Shown one piece after another: positions 1 through 5,499 of a stretch of 5,568 nucleotides of DNA (position 1 is the first letter of the stretch; every line of letters starts with the position of its first letter). The stretch is taken from NCBI GenBank assembly GCA_030655735.1, contig JAUSPK010000121.1, positions 1 through 5,568 on the forward strand. The letters are read 5' to 3'. Below the pieces are notes generated by a model. That model was given only the letters and a program-made list of their open reading frames with translations. It did no database searches and was not told the DNA's origin. The stretch is from Syntrophales bacterium (GTDB lineage: Bacteria; Desulfobacterota; Syntrophia; Syntrophales; UBA2210). Both the position numbers and the translations under genes were made by a program.

Positions 1-134
1 TTATCGGAACTTGGAGTACCTATATATCTGTAACGGGAATACTCAGTTCCTCTTGCGATGTTACTCTCTGATATCAAAGGTTTATACCCTCCTTCCAGAA
101 GGTTGACCCCGGCCTGTTCCAAGAATAAGAACTT
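1..134 (-). other. Open minus-strand frame running off the left edge, possible 3' gene fragment
   Basis: Read on the minus strand, an open frame of 44 codons runs from a TGA stop at 137-135 leftwards out of the window. It includes a stretch reading ARGTEYSRYRYIG at about codons 26-38. There is no ATG and no ribosome binding site; the only candidate start is a TTG at 122-120. The tyrosine/arginine-rich stretch faintly recalls the RYRYTGKERD-like segment of RHS-repeat core domains, but the register after the glycine does not match well. It may be a decayed gene remnant, an internal piece of a gene, or chance. I do not assign a function. Confidence 0.2.
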
Positions 135-173
135 TCAGTTCCTGTTTCTGCGGTGCCGTCAATCAATTTAAAG

Positions 174-185
174 TATGATATCATA
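174..185. promoter_or_regulatory. 12-bp perfect palindrome, possible operator
   Basis: TATGATATCATA is a perfect 12-bp palindrome centred about 44 bases upstream of the start point predicted from the sigma-54 promoter. Its core TGATATCA occurs again at 69-76. The related heptamer TTATCAT occurs at 189-195 and 225-231, on either side of the promoter core. A dimeric regulator could bind here, but AT-rich palindromes of this length also occur by chance in leader regions. Confidence 0.3.
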
Positions 186-197
186 TAGTTATCATTA

Positions 198-213
198 AGG
201 CACACTGTTTGCT
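198..213 (+). promoter_or_regulatory. Sigma-54 (RpoN) -24/-12 promoter
   Basis: The sequence AGGCACACTGTTTGCT matches the RpoN consensus TGGCAC-N5-TTGCA at all but the first and last positions. The invariant GG (199-200) and GC (211-212) are exactly 12 bases apart, as required. Transcription would start near 224, giving a leader of about 26 bases before the ATG at 250. The same stretch has no good sigma-70 pair; the best -10-like hexamer, TAAAAT at 220-225, lacks a properly spaced -35. With no terminator visible downstream, this promoter could drive the whole cassette. Confidence 0.6.
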
Positions 214-249
214 CTAGGGTAAAATTATCATCAAAGTGGGGGTTGGATA

Positions 250-537
250 ATGTTTCAGCAAGTAAGGCGTGTTGTATGGGTGGGACTGGTGCTGGCGGTG
301 GTGGTTGTTTTGATTCCCGGTCTTGCTTTGGGAGGCGGCACGATATCGATTGTGGGTGAGGTCAATGATGACTTCCAGATTATCACGGACAAGGATCAGG
401 TCTTCGAGATAATGACGGACGATAAGGGGGAAGAACTGATCGGCCACGCTGGAGAAAGGGTAAAGGTTACCGGCGAGGTTGTAGAGGAGGGAGCGGACCG
501 CTCGATCAAGGTTTTGTCCTATGAAGTGCTTAAATAA
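250..537 (+). CDS. Small exported OB-fold-like protein of unknown function
   Basis: This is a 95-residue protein. A Sec-type signal peptide is evident: Arg6-Arg7, then a hydrophobic run at about residues 8-27 ending in a Pro-Gly-Leu-Ala-Leu-Gly segment, with cleavage likely around residues 26-29. The mature part, about 65 residues, is acidic and rich in beta-type alternation. It contains a G-E-V segment (36-38) and a HAGERVKVTG motif (66-75), a pattern seen in small periplasmic OB-fold-like domains in which the H-x-G-x-x-V-x-V-x-G strand closes the barrel. No catalytic residues are apparent. The start is the first ATG after a G-rich ribosome-binding stretch (about 236-242). It lies 102 bases upstream of the aminomutase gene with no terminator between, and directly behind the sigma-54 promoter, so co-transcription is likely. 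It may sense or bind a ligand in the periplasm, but that is inference. Confidence 0.75.
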   Translation: MFQQVRRVVWVGLVLAVVVVLIPGLALGGGTISIVGEVNDDFQIITDKDQVFEIMTDDKGEELIGHAGERVKVTGEVVEEGADRSIKVLSYEVLK

Positions 538-623
538 GAGGAAGGTCAGGACAACAAAAAGTCCAGTAAGGAACAACTTTAATAAAAGAAATCAGGAAGG
601 AAACAGGTTCATGATTCCGAGAC

Positions 624-631
624 GAGGAGGT
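624..631 (+). promoter_or_regulatory. Strong ribosome binding site of the aminomutase gene
   Basis: GAGGAGGT lies 8 bases before the ATG at 640 and is a nearly full anti-Shine-Dalgarno match. It fixes the start at 640 rather than at the in-frame ATG at 712. The unusual N-terminal extension of the enzyme is therefore probably translated. Confidence 0.8.
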
Positions 632-639
632 AAGTAACA

Positions 640-1938
640 ATGGGAAAACAGGATATTTGTTTTGAGGATGGAGAGCCTCCTGACGGTAGGCCCGCGTCTG
701 TGGCTCTTGGAATGGTGCGCACAGACGCTGGAAAGGGCGAAAAGAAAAAGACAGACCGGAGAAGAGTCCCGAAACTTGCAACTGTTTCGGAATTCTTAGC
801 GAACTCAGGAACCTTACGGTTCCGAAGGGATTTTTTTAAGGATGTAAGTGCCGTTGAGTGGAATGACTGGCACTGGCAACTTCGCAACAGGATCACTACC
901 CTAGGCGAACTGGAAAGGATGTTTCAACTCAGTGATGAGGAGCGCAGCGCCCTCGGCGGGCAGGGTTCCTCATTTCCCGTCGCGATTACACCATACTACG
1001 CGAGTCTTCTCGATCCGGATGATTCGTCACAACCGCTGCGGCGAACGGTCATACCTACTACTGCGGAGGGAATCAGGACACGGGGCGAAAATGAAGATCC
1101 CCTGGGCGAGGAGAAGGATACCCCTGTCCCCGGTCTGGTTCATCGGTACCCCGACAGGGTGCTTTTCCTCTTAACCGATACCTGCTCAACCTACTGCAGG
1201 TACTGTACCCGGTCACGGACAGTGGGAGGCCCTAAAGATCGAAGCCTGTCAACAGACAGATGGAATAAGGCGATCGAATATATCGAATCGAATCAATCGA
1301 TCCGTGATGTGCTGCTGTCGGGGGGCGATCCCCTGACCCTTCCGGACGATACACTGGAATGGCTCCTGTCCAAGCTGCACCGGATTCCCCACGTCGAAGT
1401 CGTGCGGATCGGTACCAAGGCTCCGGTTGTCATGCCTCAGCGGATAACCCCTGCCCTGTGCAAGATGCTGGGCCGGTTCCATCCCCTCTGGGTAAGCATC
1501 CATTTTACCCATCCTGCGGAGCTAACGGAGGAAGTGAGAAGGGCCTGCGAAATGCTCGCGAACGCCGGGATTCCCCTGCAGAGTCAGACGGTCCTGCTCT
1601 CCGGGATCAACGACGATGTCGATACCATGCGCCAGTTGTTCCATGGTCTGGTCAAGATGCGCGTCAGACCCTATTACCTCTACCAGTGCGATCCGATTGT
1701 CGGATCGGGGCATTTCAGGACACCGGTTGAAAAGGGGCTGGAGATTATAAAAGGGCTGCGGGGCTACACGAGCGGGTTCGCGATTCCGACGTACGTCATC
1801 GACTGCCCCGGCGGAGGGGGGAAGGTCCCCCTGATGCCCGATTATGTGATGGGGCGAGACGGCGACGACGTTGTTCTGAAGAACTATGTCGGCAGCCTCT
1901 ATCGTTATTTTGATGGGGAAGCGACTCGGATTCACTAG
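640..1938 (+). CDS. kamA: Lysine 2,3-aminomutase (radical SAM, PLP-dependent)
   Basis: The 432-residue product belongs to the KamA family, which converts L-alpha-lysine to L-beta-lysine using a [4Fe-4S] cluster, SAM and PLP. Visible residues are: CX3CX2C cluster ligands Cys182, Cys186 and Cys189; the SAM-binding GGD at 228-230; Arg191, equivalent to the carboxylate-binding Arg134 of the Clostridium subterminale enzyme; Asp351 and Asp388, equivalent to Asp293 and Asp330 that hold the lysine side-chain amine; and PLP-binding Lys395 in PGGGGK, equivalent to Lys337. The 44-residue and 7-residue spacings from the two Asp residues to the PLP lysine are identical to the clostridial enzyme. Glutamate 2,3-aminomutases replace these Asp residues, so lysine is the expected substrate. 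Homology begins near residue 65 (FKDVS). The first 64 residues are an extra, Lys/Arg-rich segment. The C-terminal tail with the CxCxxC zinc ligands is missing. It is followed after 31 bases by two ATP-grasp ligase genes and a GNAT gene. An EpmB role in EF-P modification is less likely, because an EpmA partner is absent from the window and the match to free-lysine aminomutase is strong. Confidence 0.93.
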   Translation: MGKQDICFEDGEPPDGRPASVALGMVRTDAGKGEKKKTDRRRVPKLATVSEFLANSGTLRFRRDFFKDVSAVEWNDWHWQLRNRITTLGELERMFQLSDEERSALGGQGSSFPVAITPYYASLLDPDDSSQPLRRTVIPTTAEGIRTRGENEDPLGEEKDTPVPGLVHRYPDRVLFLLTDTCSTYCRYCTRSRTVGGPKDRSLSTDRWNKAIEYIESNQSIRDVLLSGGDPLTLPDDTLEWLLSKLHRIPHVEVVRIGTKAPVVMPQRITPALCKMLGRFHPLWVSIHFTHPAELTEEVRRACEMLANAGIPLQSQTVLLSGINDDVDTMRQLFHGLVKMRVRPYYLYQCDPIVGSGHFRTPVEKGLEIIKGLRGYTSGFAIPTYVIDCPGGGGKVPLMPDYVMGRDGDDVVLKNYVGSLYRYFDGEATRIH

Positions 1939-1969
1939 AGCCAGCTTTGAAGAGGAGTCGTGGAAGGAA

Positions 1970-2962
1970 ATGAGAGTTGGTATTACCTATGATCTGCGTG
2001 ATGATTACCTACGTGCCGGGTACGGTGCGGAGGAAACGGCGGAGTTTGACCGTGAAGACACCATTCACGCGATAGAAACCAGTCTCGAGGAACTGGGGTA
2101 TGAACCCGTTCGGATCGGTAATGTGAAGGCCCTCGTGCAGCGTTTGAATGAAGGGGATCGCTGCGATCTCGTCTTCAACATTGCCGAGGGCCTTCGCGGA
2201 TACGGGAGAGAGGCCCAGGTTCCCGCTCTCCTTGACGCGTATGAGATACCCTACACCTTTTCTGATCCCCTGATTCTTTCCCTGACCCTGCACAAGGGAA
2301 TGGTAAAGCGGGTGGTCCGCGATCTGGGGATACCCACGCCCGCTTTCTACGTCGTGGAATCGGAGGCGGACATCTCGTCCGTCGATCTCCCCTTCCCTCT
2401 TTTCGCGAAACCCGTGGCGGAGGGGACCGGAAAGGGAATCGACGCCGCATCAAGGATTACGGACCGACAGTCTCTTACGAGTGTCTGCAAGAGGCTTCTG
2501 AAGAAACATTGCCAGCCCGTGCTGGTGGAAACCTTCCTCCCCGGTCGGGAGTTTACCGTGGGGATACTCGGGACAGGGGAGGCTGCCGTGTCGATCGGCG
2601 TCATTGAAGTGATATTGAAGGAGAATGCCGAGCCGGATGTCTACTCCTACGAGAACAAGGAGCGTTTCAAGGAACGGGTCGAATACCGTCTGGTGAGCGA
2701 CGAGATGGCGAAGCAGGCGGAGAGAACGGCCCTTGCGGTATGGCGGGGTCTGGGGGGCAGGGATGCGGGCCGGGTGGACCTGCGTACCGACGCCGCCGGC
2801 ATTCCGAACTTTATGGAGGTAAACCCCATCGCCGGACTCCATCCGGAAAATTCTGACCTCTGTATCATTGCCGCAATGAGGGGGATGACCTACACCGCAC
2901 TCATCGATGCGATTATGAAATCGGCCCTCGGCCGTCTGAATGGTGCGGGAAAGGTCTGCTGA
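1970..2962 (+). CDS. D-Ala-D-Ala ligase-like ATP-grasp enzyme, first copy
   Basis: This 330-residue protein has the size and three-domain order of D-Ala-D-Ala ligases, which join two amino acids through an acyl-phosphate made from ATP. Mg-ATP residues are present: Lys147 (in FAKP), the phosphate loop EGTGKGI (151-157), Arg268 and Asp270 (RVD), Glu283 and Asn285 (MEVNP). The Asp-Glu-Asn spacing matches Ddl Asp257/Glu270/Asn272, and Gly289 matches the oxyanion-hole Gly276. Specificity residues differ: the HGxxGEDG signature is replaced by a sequence around EGLRGYGREAQ, Ddl Ser150 becomes Thr153, and Ddl Tyr216 becomes Glu231 in YSYENKE. It is therefore unlikely to be a cell-wall Ddl. The start chosen is the ATG at 1970, 12 bases after AGAGGAG (1951-1957). 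An in-frame ATG at 1886 would overlap the aminomutase gene by 53 bases and adds residues unrelated to the family. It lies 31 bases after the aminomutase and 6 bases before the second ligase. A role in joining beta-lysine to another amino acid is inferred from context. Confidence 0.88.
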   Translation: MRVGITYDLRDDYLRAGYGAEETAEFDREDTIHAIETSLEELGYEPVRIGNVKALVQRLNEGDRCDLVFNIAEGLRGYGREAQVPALLDAYEIPYTFSDPLILSLTLHKGMVKRVVRDLGIPTPAFYVVESEADISSVDLPFPLFAKPVAEGTGKGIDAASRITDRQSLTSVCKRLLKKHCQPVLVETFLPGREFTVGILGTGEAAVSIGVIEVILKENAEPDVYSYENKERFKERVEYRLVSDEMAKQAERTALAVWRGLGGRDAGRVDLRTDAAGIPNFMEVNPIAGLHPENSDLCIIAAMRGMTYTALIDAIMKSALGRLNGAGKVC

Positions 2963-2968
2963 CGGGCT

Positions 2969-3967
2969 ATGAAGAAGAATCTGATAGGACTGGTGCACAA
3001 CATCCCTCAGTCAGGCTCGTACGCTTTTTCTGAGTCCTCCGCCGATGTGATGACTCAGGTGGCTTCAATCGAGGAGGCTCTCCGTAGCCTCGGATACTCC
3101 TCGAGGCGCATCCCCTTTTCCAGAGATATAGATGCGTTTCTCGCAACGTTCAGGGAAGACCCCGTCGACATGGTCTTCAACCTCTGCGAGACCGTTGACG
3201 AAAATCCGCTCTTTTCCGGCCACGCCGCCGTCGTCCTTGAACTGCTCGGCGTTCCCTTTACCGGTTCTCCCTCGTCGGCTATCACCTATACGATGGACAA
3301 GGCCATGACGAAGCGGATATTGAAGGGATGCGGGATACCGACTCCAAAATATCTTATATATGAGGGATCCCCGCACTTCAATGCCGGCTGTCTCACCTTC
3401 CCGGTTATCGTGAAACCGAGGTGTGAAGATGCCAGTATCGGGATTGACCAGGAATCGGTATTCGGGAGCGAGGGCACATTGAAGGAGGCTTTGGGGCCGT
3501 TCTATGAACGGTTCGGACATCTGCTTGTCGAGGAATATATCGATGGAAGGGAATTCAATGTATCCCTCTTCGGGTATCCCACGGCCGACGTGATGCCGAT
3601 TGCGGAGATAGATTTTTCGGCCTTTCCCGGCGATATTCATCGTATCGTGGGATACCGGGCGAAGTGGGATACCTCGTCCCCTGAGTACAACAACGCTGTC
3701 AGGACCTTTCCCGTGGATCTCCCCTCCCCTCTCCACCAATCACTTGAGAAGATCGCCCTTGAATGTTTTCATACCTTTATGCTCAGGGATTACGTAAGAG
3801 TCGATATCAGGACAGATCGCCGTAATAACCCATATGTCCTCGAAATCAACGCGAATCCATGCATCAGTCCGGATGCGGGATTTGTCGCTTCCCTTGCACA
3901 GGCAGGGATCAATTATACGGAGATGGTGCGGTATTTTGTGGAATTCATGTCGCTCCGTTCGTGCTAA
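2969..3967 (+). CDS. D-Ala-D-Ala ligase-like ATP-grasp enzyme, second copy
   Basis: This 332-residue ATP-grasp ligase is a distant paralogue of its upstream neighbour, not a recent duplicate. Lys149 (in IVKP), Arg277, Asp279 (RVD), Glu292 and Asn294 (EINANP) supply the Mg-ATP site, with the same 13- and 2-residue spacings as Ddl. The middle contains VEEYIDGREFNVSLFG, the usual strand pair next to the nucleotide. It departs further from Ddl than the first copy: the glycine-serine phosphate loop reads CEDASIGI (152-159), so Ddl Gly149 and Ser150 become Asp154 and Ala155. Ddl Tyr216 becomes Trp233 in YRAKW, and the oxyanion-hole Gly276 position is Cys298 followed by ISPDAGF. The HGxxGEDG signature is absent. 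The ribosome binding site is weak, and the gene starts 6 bases after the previous stop, suggesting translational coupling. It probably uses different acyl or acceptor substrates from the first copy, so that the two ligases could act in succession. Confidence 0.87.
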   Translation: MKKNLIGLVHNIPQSGSYAFSESSADVMTQVASIEEALRSLGYSSRRIPFSRDIDAFLATFREDPVDMVFNLCETVDENPLFSGHAAVVLELLGVPFTGSPSSAITYTMDKAMTKRILKGCGIPTPKYLIYEGSPHFNAGCLTFPVIVKPRCEDASIGIDQESVFGSEGTLKEALGPFYERFGHLLVEEYIDGREFNVSLFGYPTADVMPIAEIDFSAFPGDIHRIVGYRAKWDTSSPEYNNAVRTFPVDLPSPLHQSLEKIALECFHTFMLRDYVRVDIRTDRRNNPYVLEINANPCISPDAGFVASLAQAGINYTEMVRYFVEFMSLRSC

Positions 3968-3968
3968 T

Positions 3969-4451
3969 ATGATCAAACCCATAACCCATCACGACAGAAA
4001 AAAGTTGTTCAGCCTCCTGAAGCAGACCGGTGTCTTCAACAAGGGGGAGATTACCGTTGCGATGGAGATAGTCGATCTGGTGCTGGCAAAGAACGATAAC
4101 GAGGATTATCAGACATTTTCCTACTATGACACGGAAAATCAATTCATGGGCTATATCTGCTTCGGTCCGATACCGATGACGGATCTCCGTTACGATCTCT
4201 ACTGGATAGCGGTTGACAGGCAGGCCAGAGGGAAAGGTGTTGCGGCGGAACTTGTCGAATTTATGGAGAAACAGGTTGCCAGGCAGAGGGGCGGGAAGAT
4301 ATACGTCGATACCTCAAGCACCCCTTTGTATGGCGCCGCGCGGGGGTTCTATGAGAAACAGGGCTATTCCCGTTTGTGCGTCCTGGATGATTTCTACCGG
4401 AAGGGAGATAGCAAGATAATCTTCATGAAGGATATTGATGCATCAAAATAA
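3969..4451 (+). CDS. GNAT-family N-acetyltransferase
   Basis: This 160-residue, single-domain GNAT would transfer an acetyl group from acetyl-CoA to an amine. Motif A is clear: strand YDLYWIAV (75-82), then the pyrophosphate-binding Q-x-x-G-x-G loop QARGKG (85-90), then a helix. The later GFYEKQGY segment (126-133) is the usual motif B. The start at 3969 is one base after the stop of the second ligase (TAA T ATG) and has no ribosome binding site of its own, so it depends on translational coupling. Longer in-frame starts inside the ligase gene are rejected because they overlap it and add non-GNAT sequence. It is shorter than the acetyltransferase AblB that acetylates beta-lysine in methanogens, so I do not use that name. 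By context, a likely substrate is beta-lysine or a peptide containing it. Self-protection by acetylation of a toxic product is an alternative. Confidence 0.88.
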   Translation: MIKPITHHDRKKLFSLLKQTGVFNKGEITVAMEIVDLVLAKNDNEDYQTFSYYDTENQFMGYICFGPIPMTDLRYDLYWIAVDRQARGKGVAAELVEFMEKQVARQRGGKIYVDTSSTPLYGAARGFYEKQGYSRLCVLDDFYRKGDSKIIFMKDIDASK

Positions 4452-4492
4452 AAGAAGAGAAAAAACCCCAAAACACTGATAAGGAATGAATC

Positions 4493-4690
4493 GTGGAAGA
4501 CATTAGAATCGTATGTATCCAATGCGGTCATGAATTTGTGTTCACCGCCTCAGAACAGCGCTGCTACAGGGACCGTAACTTCACCAGCCCCAGACGATGC
4601 CCCGAATGCCGCAAGAAGAAGGCGAAGATGGGCTGCCCTGCTCAAAATCCAAAAAATCGAGCCCGAAAAGACGAAGAAGCGTACTGGTAG
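4493..4690 (+). CDS. Small zinc-ribbon protein
   Basis: This 65-residue protein has two CX2C knuckles, Cys8/Cys11 (CIQCG) and Cys36/Cys39 (CPEC), separated by a conserved-looking FVFTASEQ..CY segment. This is the pattern of the short 'probable zinc-ribbon' family (zf-trcl type), whose role is unknown. The C-terminal third is highly basic (RKKKAK, then KNRARK), so nucleic-acid contact is possible. The start is GTG at 4493, seven bases after AAGGA (4481-4485); an ATG at 4486 is out of frame and reaches a stop within a few codons. The gene begins 41 bases after the GNAT stop with no terminator between, so it may be co-transcribed. A specific link to the cassette is doubtful, because such genes occur in many contexts. 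Confidence 0.82.
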   Translation: MEDIRIVCIQCGHEFVFTASEQRCYRDRNFTSPRRCPECRKKKAKMGCPAQNPKNRARKDEEAYW

Positions 4691-4933
4691 GAAGTGGACT
4701 GACTGGTACCGACTTTCTGCCTTGACATGGCCGGCGCCGAAAAAGGGTCGCATCCCCTCCTCTCTGGCGGTCACATTACGAAAAGAGTAGAACGTCTTGG
4801 GGGAAAATCCTTGATTTATCTAATCATGATGGTAGACTTGCATCATTCTTGTTATCTGCGGAAGTTTAACCGGAAGGTACTGATACTTTACAAAAAGAAT
4901 GGCGTGGCAGCGTCTGGAAAGTACGGAGGAAAT
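4691..4933. other. Non-coding spacer before the thioredoxin-like lipoprotein gene
   Basis: This 243-base stretch holds no convincing gene. A TTGACA hexamer at 4722-4727 has no suitably spaced -10 partner. A small inverted repeat, ATGATG (4826-4831) and CATCAT (4841-4846), and the overlapping palindrome ATCATGAT (4823-4830) could be an operator but are short. The next gene may have its own promoter here, since the gap is much longer than those within the cassette. No intrinsic terminator is visible. Confidence 0.4.
4925..4930 (+). promoter_or_regulatory. Ribosome binding site of the lipoprotein gene
   Basis: GGAGGA sits just before the ATG at 4934. It selects this start over the upstream in-frame ATG at 4727 and places the lipoprotein signal at the true N-terminus. 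Confidence 0.75.
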
Positions 4934-5446
4934 ATGTACAAAAGAATGACAGTGGGTGTCGTGGTTGCCCTGATGTGTATGACCATGCTTGTCGGCTGTT
5001 CTCAGGATGAAGCGACCGGTCCGGTTAGTCCGGATAACAAGAATCTTGTCCTTCCAATCGATATCGCCGGGATTGAAGAACTGATAAAGATACGGGATTG
5101 CCCCCTCATGCTCGTTGCCATGGCCTCATGGTGTGGCCCCTGCCGGGAAGAATTGCCGATTCTCCAGAGAATGTATGAGAAGTACAAGGATAAGGGGCTC
5201 AAGATTGTCGGCATCAGTCTTGATGTAGGAGGGCCTTCGGCGATGCAGCCGCTCGTGGATCAAATCGGGGTTAATTTCCCCGTATACTGGGGGGGTGAAG
5301 CAGTCACAGTGCAGTACAGGATTTCGGCCATACCCCTCACCTATATCGTAAAGAATGGAGAGATCGTGGAAAAGATTCTCGGGGGGCGCGGGGAACAGTT
5401 TATCGAGGATAAAATCAGATCTCTTCTCGGTGAATGCGAAGAATAG
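4934..5446 (+). CDS. Thioredoxin-like (TlpA/ResA-type) lipoprotein
   Basis: This 170-residue protein has a lipoprotein signal: Lys3-Arg4, a hydrophobic stretch, then the lipobox Leu19-Val20-Gly21-Cys22. Ser follows the lipidated Cys, so in a Gram-negative it would be expected in the outer membrane facing the periplasm. The rest is a thioredoxin fold of the TlpA/AhpC-TSA class, with active site Trp66-Cys67-Gly68-Pro69-Cys70, strand KIVGISLDV (90-98) and cis-proline Pro134 in SAIPLTYIV. It should reduce or isomerise disulfides, for example in cytochrome c maturation or protection of exported thiols. Two further cysteines (Cys56 and Cys168) lie outside the active site. The start at 4934 follows GGAGGA. 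A longer frame from 4727 is rejected because its 69 extra residues would bury the lipoprotein signal. It is separated by 243 bases from the zinc-ribbon gene, so a functional tie to the beta-lysine cassette is not shown. Confidence 0.88.
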   Translation: MYKRMTVGVVVALMCMTMLVGCSQDEATGPVSPDNKNLVLPIDIAGIEELIKIRDCPLMLVAMASWCGPCREELPILQRMYEKYKDKGLKIVGISLDVGGPSAMQPLVDQIGVNFPVYWGGEAVTVQYRISAIPLTYIVKNGEIVEKILGGRGEQFIEDKIRSLLGECEE

Positions 5447-5471
5447 AAGAAGTTTTAAACTTTTCATGCCT

Positions 5472-5499
5472 CACAGCAGGAAAGGAGTCCCCTGCTGTG
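5472..5499 (+). promoter_or_regulatory. Hairpin enclosing a ribosome binding site
   Basis: CACAGCAGG (5472-5480) and CCTGCTGTG (5491-5499) form a perfect 9-bp stem with a 10-base loop. No T-run follows on either strand, so it is not a standard intrinsic terminator. The loop contains AAAGGAG (5481-5487), and the probable start codon of the next gene lies in the 3' arm. The structure could modulate translation of that gene, or the overlap may be fortuitous. Confidence 0.4.

Noticed and set aside
549..564. GGAC/GTCC inverted repeat between the first gene and the aminomutase as a terminator
   Set aside because: The stem is only 4-5 bp and no T-run follows it, so it would not end transcription.
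530..896. Minus-strand open frames over the region between the first gene and the aminomutase
   Set aside because: They overlap strongly supported plus-strand genes, lack ribosome binding sites and show no domain-like sequence.
1270..1303. Clustered ATCGAAT-like repeats
   Set aside because: They lie within conserved coding sequence of the aminomutase and reflect Ile/Glu/Ser/Asn codons.
1886..1969. Upstream in-frame ATG for the first ATP-grasp gene
   Set aside because: It lies inside the aminomutase gene and adds 28 residues that do not resemble the family N-terminus. The ATG at 1970 has a ribosome binding site and begins with the expected MRVGITYD strand.
3834..3968. Upstream in-frame start for the GNAT gene within the second ligase
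   Set aside because: The extra 45 residues are an out-of-frame translation of the ligase C-terminus. The ATG at 3969 directly follows the ligase stop and starts a normal-length GNAT.
4683..4708. Direct repeat ACTGGTA at 4683-4689 and 4702-4708
   Set aside because: It has two short copies only, one overlapping the end of the zinc-ribbon gene; this is compatible with chance.
4722..4750. TTGACA hexamer as a sigma-70 promoter
   Set aside because: No -10-like hexamer lies 16-18 bases downstream; that position is GC-rich.
4530..4790. 86-codon open frame overlapping the zinc-ribbon gene
   Set aside because: It is an Ala/Arg/Pro-rich shadow of the zinc-ribbon gene in another frame, with no ribosome binding site or recognisable motif.
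4727..4933. N-terminal extension of the thioredoxin-like lipoprotein from the ATG at 4727
   Set aside because: It would place 69 residues before a clear lipoprotein signal peptide. GGAGGA at 4925-4930 supports the start at 4934.
5450..5462. AT-rich inverted repeat AAGTTT-T-AAACTT after the lipoprotein stop as a terminator
   Set aside because: The stem is weak and has a single-base centre, so it cannot form a stable RNA hairpin, and there is no GC-rich arm.
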